From Dehalococcoidia bacterium (GTDB taxonomy: Bacteria > Chloroflexota > Dehalococcoidia > GIF9 > AB-539-J10), in NCBI GenBank assembly GCA_030602865.1, contig JAUVYX010000063.1:1-6154 (forward strand): a DNA stretch of 6,154 nt. The letters are read 5' to 3'. This document shows positions 1 to 4,831 of this stretch, in pieces; within the stretch, counting starts at the first letter, position 1; the number at the start of each line of letters is the position of its first letter. Made by a program: the position numbers and the translations under genes. Under the pieces are notes generated by a model. That model made no database searches and had not been told where the DNA came from. It worked only from the letters and a program-made list of their open reading frames with translations.

Positions 1-246
1 AATCCTTTCACAAGGATAAAAGTTACCCCACTAATTGTAGAAGTCGAGTTCCAGAGAGAGTTTTACAAAGCTTAATATCAAGTTCAATAAGTAAGTATTC
101 TACGGAAGCATGCTGGCGCTTTGACGTTGGTTTTGACGTTGACAGGTAGATTCCTGCTTTCGCAGGCACAGGTTTCGCAGGAATGACATGGGGAGGCGGA
201 ATTGACAAATAAGGATATAAATGCTAGTTTTCTTATAGATAACTTC
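1..246. other. Non-coding left flank with short repeats
   Basis: I see no convincing gene here. A 6-bp stem with a 4-base loop (ATCCTT 2-7, AAGGAT 12-17) sits at the window edge, without a T-run that would make it a clear terminator. A 12-base tandem repeat lies at 120-143 (TTTGACGTTGGT then TTTGACGTTGAC). The palindromic repeat unit at 145-188 is listed separately. Reading frames crossing the repeat translate to HVIPAK/PAKAGI-like peptides typical of that repeat and not of a protein. Confidence 0.6.
145..188. repeat. REP-like palindromic unit, family A, with 15-base internal expansion
   Basis: The unit matches the right-hand unit at 4635-4663 at both ends (GGTrGATTCCTGC at the left, GCAGGAATGACA at the right), but is 44 bases instead of 29. 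The extra 15 bases sit in the loop: TTTCGCAGG occurs at 158-166 and again at 173-181, separated by CACAGG, consistent with slippage or local duplication. The 8-bp stem ATTCCTGC (150-157) / GCAGGAAT (177-184) is still intact. No inverted partner is visible within the window, so this is a solitary unit. Confidence 0.8.
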
Positions 247-292
247 AGGGCTATGGGTGAGCACCCGAAACATGGTGGTCACTCGTAGCCCT
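247..292 (-). terminator. Terminator-like hairpin after the DUF3800 gene
   Basis: A long imperfect stem begins 7 bases past the stop codon on the minus strand. The outer arms AGGGCTA (247-253) and TAGCCCT (286-292) pair perfectly. The inner arms GTGAGCACC (257-265) and GGTGGTCAC (274-282) pair with one G:G mismatch around an 8-base loop. No U-tract follows on the minus strand, so it is not a textbook intrinsic terminator. It could act as a 3' stabilising structure or assist termination. Confidence 0.45.
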
Positions 293-299
293 TATAATT

Positions 300-962
300 T
301 CATTCTATTGTAATGTCTTTTAAGGCAATGAAGTCAAGCAGCTCTTTTCTCTCTTCAGTTGCTTTTCCTTGGATAATATCTTTGACAGCATTAACAAGCT
401 GACTTGCAACCTGTATTGCATCAGTATAAGCAGAATCCACATGGCAAATATGTTCAAATCGTGGCAGGTTCCAGTTTCCATGTAAATATCTCTCCAAATT
501 ATGATTTGCCTCACTGCTCATCTTATAACGATCAAATACCAGTTGAATTTCAGAATCCTTGTCCGGTACGAAGCTACTAAAGTGGAATTCTAGTAGTTTT
601 CTATGAATATAATTCCTGAAATATATTGGGTTTTGTTCCGTTAATGAATGCGGCTTAAGATAAGGTCCAATATAGCGATCTTTCAATAAGTAAACACAAG
701 AGCAAAAAAGTTCGCCACGATAGTGCAGTTCTTTAAGCGGATTGATAAACCTAATTGAATCACTATGCTTCGGCAAAGTCTTAACATCATAAGACCTGCC
801 CTTACAATATTTCCAATTTAATATATGAGATAACAGGTCAACTAATGCTCTATCATTTACCTGCAAGCATAGTTCAGAATAATGAGGAGAACTGGCTCCT
901 GATTCCTGGATGTATCCAGGGCCACCAGATTCGTCAATAAAAACGTAAAGATGTCTGCTCAT
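300..962 (-). CDS. DUF3800 domain-containing protein
   Basis: The 220-residue product begins with the DUF3800 signature YVFIDESG (residues 6-13, Asp10). It has a second acidic strand, LVFDRY (Asp144), and the C-terminal HVDSAYTDAIQVA segment (174-186) in the place of the family motif that ends in IQLADLVA. The family has a predicted RNase H-like fold and is often found with mobile or defence genes, but its biochemical role is poorly defined. In the C-terminal motif the usual Asp of ADL appears to be Ser187 (VASQL), so one acidic site may be lost. The length is normal for the family. The ATG at 962 has no Shine-Dalgarno sequence; a good promoter lies directly upstream, implying leaderless translation. 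The gene looks more AT-rich than the reductase genes next to it and is flanked by repeats, which hints at acquisition. No partner gene for a toxin-antitoxin or defence module is visible. Confidence 0.85.
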   Translation of the reverse strand: MSRHLYVFIDESGGPGYIQESGASSPHYSELCLQVNDRALVDLLSHILNWKYCKGRSYDVKTLPKHSDSIRFINPLKELHYRGELFCSCVYLLKDRYIGPYLKPHSLTEQNPIYFRNYIHRKLLEFHFSSFVPDKDSEIQLVFDRYKMSSEANHNLERYLHGNWNLPRFEHICHVDSAYTDAIQVASQLVNAVKDIIQGKATEERKELLDFIALKDITIE

Positions 963-971
963 TAAAAATAT

Positions 972-1000
972 ATTATATTTGTTAGCTATATTAAACTCAA
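972..1000 (-). promoter_or_regulatory. Sigma70-type promoter for the DUF3800 gene
   Basis: On the minus strand a perfect -10 box TATAAT (972-977) is preceded by TTGAGT (995-1000, 4 of 6 matches to TTGACA) with an exact 17-base spacer. The expected transcription start is near 965, about 3 bases from the ATG at 962. This explains the absence of a ribosome binding site and predicts a leaderless or nearly leaderless mRNA. Confidence 0.65.
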
Positions 1001-1124
1001 TACTATCGGGTCAGATTTATTGTTTATACGCACATAGTTGCATATCATACCGTTGTTTCATTCGCTGTGGTGATTATTGGGAGTTCTGGTTAATAAGGTT
1101 GCATGCTCCCACGCCACTTCTGCC

Positions 1125-1160
1125 AAGATTGCCACGGCAGCAGAGCTGCCTCGCAATGAC
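1125..1160. repeat. Isolated unit of palindromic repeat family B
   Basis: The sequence runs from AGATTGCCACG (1127-1136, preceded by CA) to CTCGCAATGAC (ending at 1160) and matches the right arm of the complete element at 5713-5744. It contains a perfect hairpin, GGCAGC (1136-1141), loop AGA, GCTGCC (1145-1150). No inverted partner is recognisable on its left, so this is a solo or truncated unit. It lies about 50 bases past the stop of the minus-strand reductase-like gene and could act as its 3' hairpin. Confidence 0.75.
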
Positions 1161-1209
1161 GAAAAAGTGGACGGAAAACAGGAAGCCGTAGCCATAGCCA
1201 TAGTGCGGT

Positions 1210-2361
1210 TTACCTGCCAAACACGGCCACGGCCCGGGCCATATTTTCGATTACATCAACGCTAAAAGGACATTTTTCTGCACACACACCACACCCGGTG
1301 CAGTCAGAAGCCTTCGATGATAATGCTTCATATTCTGAGATGAGGTTGTCGGTCATCCCGTATTCAGCAGTGTCTGTTACCCGGGTAGTTGTTCCGATAT
1401 CAATGCCAACCGGACAGGGTAAACAGTGGTTACAATACATGCAACTCCCTCTTAATTTCCAGACATGGTTACTGGCGATTGCGGTATAATCTTTTTCCTC
1501 ATCTGTAGCATCCAGGAAAGCCAGTGCCGCTTTCATCTCCTCCACATTTTTACATCCCGGTACCACGGTACAAACGCCGGGTTGGGAAAGGACATAATTA
1601 ATACACTGAACCGGTGTCAACACAATTGAACTGGGGTTTTCTTTCACAAAAAGCCGGCCCGCCGCATAGGGCTTCATGGCAATGATTGCTACTCCATATA
1701 TAGCACAGGCCTGGTACAATTCCCTGCGCTGCGGTGCAGACTTATCGCCGGCTGTCCCCGCCTCTTTCTGGAAGCTGTCCTGCCAGACGGCCTCCATATC
1801 CATATCTGCCGGCAGGGTATCAAATGCAGGGTTCATTGCGAACATAAGCACATCGATGTCCCCACTCTTTACCGCCTTCAGGGCAACAGGCACTCTGTGG
1901 CTGCTCATCCCTATGAAACGAGCTTTACCCTCACTCTTTAACCGCATCGCTAATCTAAAAAGCCCGTCTGAACCGAAAACTGTCTCGTAATCATCAGGCT
2001 CATCGACAAAATGCAGCATTAGTACATCGATATAGTCTGTCTGAAGCCTTGTCAGAAGGTCATCAAAATAATGCTCGGCCAGTGTGTTATCTCTCGTTTT
2101 GTAGTACTGGCCGTCTTTTAAGGCAACTCCTAAATGACCTGCCACCATAACCTTCTGCCGCCTGTTCTTCAGGGCAATTCCAAAATTGTCGCGAACACCG
2201 GGAGTAGCCATAAACAGGTCGATGTAATTTACTCCGTTGTCGACAGCTTCATCGACTACCGCAGCAATTGTATCCCTTGAGACGTTTTCAAGGTATTCTC
2301 CCCCTAAACCGACAACACCCACATCGACTCCTGTTCTCCCCAATTTCCTGTATATCATCAT
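1210..2361 (-). CDS. Aldo/keto reductase-like protein with two C-terminal [4Fe-4S] clusters
   Basis: The 383-residue product has an AKR barrel at about residues 1-285 (YRKLGRTGVDVGVVGLGG, later DYIDVLMLH) and a ferredoxin-like tail. The tail motifs are Cys307-x2-Cys310-x2-Cys313-x2-Cys316-Pro and Cys354-x2-Cys357-x2-Cys360-x3-Cys364-Pro, predicted to hold two [4Fe-4S] clusters. Asp48 and His117 of the AKR tetrad are present. The catalytic Tyr position (Asp+5) is Thr53, and the Lys of the ATK motif appears as His76 (VAGH). So classical hydride-transfer chemistry is doubtful and an electron-transfer role is plausible. From memory, related Fe-S AKRs of anaerobes share this divergence. The start at 2361 is chosen because GGGAGG (minus strand, 2369-2374) lies 7 bases upstream; an in-frame ATG immediately follows at 2358, and 2433 has no such site. 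The gene is divergent from the canonical reductase at 2654. The substrate is unknown. Confidence 0.9.
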   Translation of the reverse strand: MMIYRKLGRTGVDVGVVGLGGEYLENVSRDTIAAVVDEAVDNGVNYIDLFMATPGVRDNFGIALKNRRQKVMVAGHLGVALKDGQYYKTRDNTLAEHYFDDLLTRLQTDYIDVLMLHFVDEPDDYETVFGSDGLFRLAMRLKSEGKARFIGMSSHRVPVALKAVKSGDIDVLMFAMNPAFDTLPADMDMEAVWQDSFQKEAGTAGDKSAPQRRELYQACAIYGVAIIAMKPYAAGRLFVKENPSSIVLTPVQCINYVLSQPGVCTVVPGCKNVEEMKAALAFLDATDEEKDYTAIASNHVWKLRGSCMYCNHCLPCPVGIDIGTTTRVTDTAEYGMTDNLISEYEALSSKASDCTGCGVCAEKCPFSVDVIENMARAVAVFGR

Positions 2362-2414
2362 TGAGCAACCTCCCTGATAGATAAAGATTCTCCGGGCAAC
2401 CTGCTCCATTTGCT

Positions 2415-2443
2415 TACTGATCAATATAGCCACACCATCAGTA
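2415..2443 (-). promoter_or_regulatory. Inverted repeat in the leader of the Fe-S reductase-like gene
   Basis: TACTGAT (2415-2421) and ATCAGTA (2437-2443) form a perfect 7-bp stem with a 15-base loop. A further ATCAGT (2456-2461) lies 19 bases on in direct orientation. The stem falls between the predicted transcription start (about 2477) and the ribosome binding site (2369-2374), so it could be an operator or a leader hairpin. Nothing identifies a ligand or regulator. Confidence 0.35.
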
Positions 2444-2460
2444 GTTGGCTAAGGTATCAG

Positions 2461-2554
2461 TTGCTTATGACCAGACCCCATGAACTATAGCACTTTTTAA
2501 TTTAGTCCTATTGGGCATAATTACTGGCATTGTAGCTTCAGGAGCAGGCAAGGT
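2461..2554. repeat. 94-base direct repeat, copy 1
   Basis: This segment matches 4312-4405 in the same orientation and at the same length. Identity is about 80% ungapped and higher if two compensating single-base indels are allowed. Both copies begin with TTGCTTATGACC, and the last part includes a 35-base exact block (2514-2548, equal to 4365-4399). The copy lies about 100 bases upstream of the minus-strand Fe-S reductase-like gene and carries a promoter-like box pointing at it. No transposase, terminal inverted repeat or coding signature explains it. Confidence 0.9.
2484..2492 (-). promoter_or_regulatory. Extended -10 promoter for the Fe-S reductase-like gene
   Basis: On the minus strand the sequence reads TGCTATAGT, an extended -10 box (TGn followed by TATAGT, 5 of 6 matches to TATAAT). 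No good -35 hexamer is found at the usual distance, as is common for extended -10 promoters. The same box, with G for C, occurs at the equivalent place in the second repeat copy. The predicted start near 2477 gives a leader of about 115 bases. Confidence 0.5.
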
Positions 2555-2587
2555 CACCCCCTGGTGGCCGCTGTACGACTTGACGGC

Positions 2588-2617
2588 TTGTTAAATAATA
2601 ATGGACTATCCTATAAT
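2588..2617 (+). promoter_or_regulatory. Sigma70-type promoter for the canonical aldo/keto reductase
   Basis: TTGTTA (2588-2593, 4 of 6 matches) is followed after 18 bases by a perfect TATAAT (2612-2617). The predicted transcript starts near 2624, 30 bases before the ATG at 2654. This supports 2654 as the start codon, because the in-frame GTG at 2564 lies upstream of the promoter. Confidence 0.6.
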
Positions 2618-2653
2618 GGACGCAGAAAAATACCGTACGTGAAAGGAGTTAGA

Positions 2654-3586
2654 ATGGAATATCGCAGACTTGGATACTCTGGGCTTAAAGTCTCTGAAAT
2701 CGGGCTGGGGGGTAATAACTTCGGTGGAAGGTCTGATACAGAACAATCCATTAAGGTTATTAACGATGCCCTGGAGATGGGCATTAATTTCATAGATAGT
2801 GCTGAGTTGTACGCTAACGGAAAGTCTGAGGAAATAATAGGTCAAGCGTTAAAAGGGAAACGCTCTCAAGTTATCATTGCTACGAAATTTGCTTACCCGC
2901 GTTCGGTAACCCCTGCCCAACAAGGCGGCTCACGAGATTATATTATGAAGGCAGTGGAAGTAAGTTTGAGACGTCTTAACACGGACTACATCGACCTGTA
3001 CTATATCCACTGGAACGATCCGTCAACCCCTATCCTGGAAACCTTGCGCACAATGGATAACCTGGTTCGATCTGGTAAGGTGCGTTATATAGCATGCTCC
3101 AATTTTGATGCCTGGCAGCTCAATGATGCCTGGTGGACCTCCAAAGCTCACAACCTGGAACCCTTCATTGCAGTACAACCGAAATACCACATGCTTGACC
3201 GCAGTATCGAGAAGGAGTTGGTTCCCTGTTGCGAAGCCCATGGCATCGGAGTAATACCGTGGGGGCCACTCGCCAGCGGCTTCCTTACCGGCAAATATCA
3301 TCGTGGTCAGGAAATACCTGCAGAGATGCGGCTCGCAAAGCCCTTTTCAATCTATGATGATATCGTCACCAACGATAACTTCGATAAACTGGAAAAACTG
3401 GAATCCTTTGCAAAAGAGCGTGGCCACAGTGTCGGAGAACTTGCTATAGCCTGGCTACTCTCTTATCCATGGTTGGGTTCAGTTATCGCTGGAGTTATGA
3501 ATAAGGAGCAAATATCAGCCAATATTGCTGCAGCAGATTGGAAACTGACTGCTGAAGACAAAGCCGAAATAGACAAAATACTCTAA
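2654..3586 (+). CDS. NAD(P)H-dependent aldo/keto reductase
   Basis: The 310-residue product is a full-length, single-domain AKR of the YajO/IolS-like bacterial type, expected to reduce aldehydes or ketones with NADPH in the cytoplasm. All four tetrad residues are visible: Asp48 and Tyr53 (FIDSAELY), Lys78 (IATKF) and His119 (YYIHW). Cofactor-side motifs are also present: CSNF (148-151), VQPKYHMLDR (174-183), and PWGPLASGFLTGKY (202-215). The start at 2654 is set by AAAGGAG (2642-2648), 5 bases upstream, and by the promoter at 2588-2617. The frame is open back to a GTG at 2564, but that segment lacks AKR similarity. The gene diverges from the Fe-S reductase-like gene and converges on the ferritin-like gene. 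The family is promiscuous, so the physiological substrate cannot be named. Confidence 0.95.
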   Translation: MEYRRLGYSGLKVSEIGLGGNNFGGRSDTEQSIKVINDALEMGINFIDSAELYANGKSEEIIGQALKGKRSQVIIATKFAYPRSVTPAQQGGSRDYIMKAVEVSLRRLNTDYIDLYYIHWNDPSTPILETLRTMDNLVRSGKVRYIACSNFDAWQLNDAWWTSKAHNLEPFIAVQPKYHMLDRSIEKELVPCCEAHGIGVIPWGPLASGFLTGKYHRGQEIPAEMRLAKPFSIYDDIVTNDNFDKLEKLESFAKERGHSVGELAIAWLLSYPWLGSVIAGVMNKEQISANIAAADWKLTAEDKAEIDKIL

Positions 3587-3641
3587 TCCGGACACTTAAT
3601 AAAAGCATATATTGTTACCTGATTGCACAATTGTCCAACTT

Positions 3642-3663
3642 GTTTAGTCAGCAACAACTAAAC
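3642..3663. repeat. Small inverted repeat in convergent intergenic region
   Basis: GTTTAGT (3642-3648) and ACTAAAC (3657-3663) form a perfect 7-bp stem around an 8-base loop, 55 bases past the stop of the plus-strand reductase. It is AU-rich and lacks a clear following T-run, so a terminator role is only possible. Confidence 0.35.
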
Positions 3664-3664
3664 T

Positions 3665-3726
3665 GACCTGCGCCCAGTAGTTGTACCACTCATTAAGTTA
3701 GTGGTAAATAGTTATAGGGGCAGGTC
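3665..3726. terminator. Nested inverted repeats between convergent genes
   Basis: The outer arms GACCTGCGCCC (3665-3675) and GGGGCAGGTC (3717-3726) pair over 10 bp with one bulged G. Inside them TACCACT (3684-3690) and AGTGGTA (3700-3706) form a perfect 7-bp stem with a 9-base loop. The structure ends 21 bases short of the stop of the minus-strand ferritin-like gene and lies 78 bases past the stop of the reductase. That placement suits a shared bidirectional transcript end. No strong U-tract is present on either strand, so intrinsic termination is uncertain. Confidence 0.4.
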
Positions 3727-3746
3727 GCTTAATCTCCAGCTCTTAT

Positions 3747-4277
3747 CTAGCCTGCATCCAGAGAAGAGTGCTCTTTAGTGACAAACCAACCTGCCGGATC
3801 CTTGAGATATTCGTAGTAGTCAAGCAGAACCAGGTGATGTTCTCTTTCTTCGGCAGCTAACAGCTGGTAAAAGTTTCTTTCAGCATCATAGGTGGCATCT
3901 TTACCTTGGCTTTGATAGAAATCATAAGTTTTGCTTTCCATATCTATGGCTGTTTGTATGGCATCGAGCTCAGTCTCAGAACCCTTTACCTTGATGTCTA
4001 TCTCCCCGGCTGTCACAGCAAATACGGTTCTCAGTCTTTTGCCACCGTCCGGCTGAAAATCAGTTACCGGCCAGTCCTTATTATTTCGTATAGCATTATA
4101 TATCTCCTCAAATTTCTGCCGGTGAACATCCTCTTCAGCAGCTAGTGACACCAGCAGTTTCTTACCTAACTCACCGATACCTTTCTGGCTAGCCTGCAGA
4201 TAGTATTCCTTGCCATCAATTTCCATCTGGACAGCGAATTTAAGCCCTTCTAGCGCTTTATCCTGTTCAGTTTTCAT
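3747..4277 (-). CDS. Ferritin-like diiron protein (rubrerythrin-type, no rubredoxin domain)
   Basis: The 176-residue product is a predicted four-helix bundle with a duplicated diiron ligand pattern. The ligands are Glu19 (QMEIDG), Glu49-x2-His52 (AAEEDVH), Glu114 (IDMESKTYDFY) and Glu144-x2-His147 (AAEEREHH). This matches the ferritin-like/rubrerythrin superfamily, whose members reduce peroxide or handle iron. The C-terminal CxxC pairs of rubredoxin are absent, and the protein has no cysteine. Electrons, if used, must come from another protein; the nearby Fe-S reductase-like protein is a speculative candidate. The start at 4277 is chosen for AGGAGG (minus strand, 4284-4289), 6 bases upstream; an in-frame ATG at 4304 is poorer. 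A palindrome and an extended -10 promoter within the 94-base repeat lie upstream. It converges with the canonical reductase. Confidence 0.88.
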   Translation of the reverse strand: MKTEQDKALEGLKFAVQMEIDGKEYYLQASQKGIGELGKKLLVSLAAEEDVHRQKFEEIYNAIRNNKDWPVTDFQPDGGKRLRTVFAVTAGEIDIKVKGSETELDAIQTAIDMESKTYDFYQSQGKDATYDAERNFYQLLAAEEREHHLVLLDYYEYLKDPAGWFVTKEHSSLDAG

Positions 4278-4291
4278 TACCAACCTCCTGC

Positions 4292-4305
4292 TATGTTTAA
4301 ACATA
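4292..4305. promoter_or_regulatory. 14-bp perfect palindrome in the ferritin-like gene leader
   Basis: TATGTTTAAACATA is its own reverse complement. It lies immediately upstream of the ribosome binding site (4284-4289) and downstream of the predicted transcription start near 4328, a typical position for a repressor operator. It does not match Fur/PerR or Rex consensus sequences as I recall them, so no regulator is named. Confidence 0.45.
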
Positions 4306-4334
4306 ACTAAATTGCTTATGACCTCACTCCATAA

Positions 4335-4343
4335 ACTATACCA
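4335..4343 (-). promoter_or_regulatory. Extended -10 promoter for the ferritin-like gene
   Basis: The minus strand reads TGGTATAGT, an extended -10 box identical in layout to the one in the first repeat copy. The predicted start near 4328 gives a leader of about 50 bases. No good -35 box is apparent. Confidence 0.5.
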
Positions 4344-4354
4344 CTTTTAAAAGT
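4343..4354. promoter_or_regulatory. 12-bp palindrome next to the extended -10 box
   Basis: ACTTTTAAAAGT is a perfect palindrome lying just upstream of the minus-strand -10 box, in the -10/-35 spacer. It shares a TTTAAA core with the palindrome at 4292-4305, so the two could form a paired operator around the start site. The first repeat copy has changes here that destroy the symmetry, so any operator would be specific to this gene. Confidence 0.35.
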
Positions 4355-4405
4355 TAGTCCTACTGGCATAATTACTGGCATTGTAGCTTCAGGAGCAGGA
4401 GAGGT

Positions 4406-4466
4406 AATCGCTATATTTGGCGACTTCCGAAGTGACTACTTTATTAACTTCCTTGATATCATAAAA
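4406..4466 (+). other. Unexplained stretch, possible gene remnant
   Basis: Read in phase with the stop-free frame from 4335, this stretch continues a hydrophobic peptide (GIITGIVASGAG, encoded in the repeat) into IAIFGDFRSDYFINFL. It looks protein-like but has no ATG, GTG or TTG start and runs straight into repeat sequences at 4471. I do not recognise the peptide. It may be the remnant of a decayed gene or chance. Confidence 0.25.
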
Positions 4467-4470
4467 GACA

Positions 4471-4498
4471 GCGAGGAGCGCCAACGACGAAGCAATAT
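4471..4498. repeat. Half unit of palindromic repeat family B
   Basis: GCGAGGAGCG at the left and CGACGAAGCAAT at the right match the left arm of the complete element at 5633-5659, with one indel and a few substitutions. The outermost GTCATT is degraded, and the expected inverted partner is missing. The family A REPIN-like element starts 10 bases further on. Confidence 0.65.
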
Positions 4499-4507
4499 CA
4501 CTCACCA

Positions 4508-4663
4508 TGTCATACCCGCGAATGCGGGTATCCACCATCAGGCTCATTTCAAGGCGGTGATTTCACTTTTACATAGGTATGGTGGTTTATAGCTCGTAGC
4601 TCTAGCTCATGGTGCCCATCCTGCCCAGACACCGGGTGGATTCCTGCTTTCGCAGGAATGACA
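4508..4663. repeat. REPIN-like element, family A: two inverted hairpin units
   Basis: The 29-base units at 4508-4536 and, inverted, at 4635-4663 agree at 24 of 29 positions. Each folds into its own hairpin: TACCCGC/GCGGGTA (4513-4519, 4524-4530) and ATTCCTGC/GCAGGAAT (4640-4647, 4652-4659), both with 4-base loops. Four of the five differences form two compensatory base-pair changes in the stem; the fifth is in the loop. Paired inverted REP units around a short spacer (about 98 bases here) match the REPIN architecture mobilised in trans by RAYT (TnpA-REP) transposases. No transposase gene is present in the window. Confidence 0.8.
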
Positions 4664-4831
4664 TAGAGGGGGGCAGGAAGGACATAGGGGAGATAAGACT
4701 AACAACAGTGTAGAGCAGGATTGGCAACAGCGTGGAGCAAGAAGGACATAAGGGAACTACAGGATTAGCCAAGGGGGAAGACCAAGCGTGGAGTTAAATG
4801 AAAGCCAAGAACGCGGAAGATGCTCGCAGGT
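4664..4831. other. Purine-rich non-coding spacer with degenerate repeats
   Basis: No gene is supported here. GGACATAGGGGA-like segments recur at 4678-4691 and 4742-4755, resembling the tail of the REPIN unit (GAATGACATAGAGGGG, 4656-4671). An 18-base motif starting CAACAGYGTRGAGCA occurs at 4703-4720 and 4725-4742 with three differences. The stretch follows the stop of the small membrane protein on the minus strand, and no clear terminator hairpin is visible in it. Confidence 0.5.

Larger units (their letters stand above)
4312..4405. repeat. 94-base direct repeat, copy 2
   Basis: This is the second copy of the segment at 2461-2554, in the same orientation, 1851 bases away. It starts 35 bases upstream of the ferritin-like start codon. 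The exact 35-base block is at 4365-4399. On the plus strand it opens a stop-free stretch from 4335 that continues past the copy to 4592, but with no usable start codon. Confidence 0.9.

Noticed and set aside
23..208. Minus-strand 61-codon frame
   Set aside because: Its start lies in the palindromic repeat (HVIPAKPVPAKAGI translation is a known repeat artefact) and it has no ribosome binding site or family signature.
300..962. DUF3800 gene as part of a defence or toxin-antitoxin system
   Set aside because: No partner gene adjoins it within the window; the left side is non-coding and the right side holds a promoter and a repeat.
2362..2433. N-terminal extension of the Fe-S reductase-like protein
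   Set aside because: The strong ribosome binding site at 2369-2374 and the onset of AKR similarity at MIYRKLG both favour 2361.
2564..2653. GTG-started extension of the canonical reductase
   Set aside because: The segment contains the predicted promoter, lacks AKR similarity, and a good ribosome binding site precedes the ATG at 2654.
3587..3746. tRNA or other structured RNA gene in the convergent gap
   Set aside because: The stems do not fit a cloverleaf and no T-loop (GTTCRA) or acceptor pairing is present.
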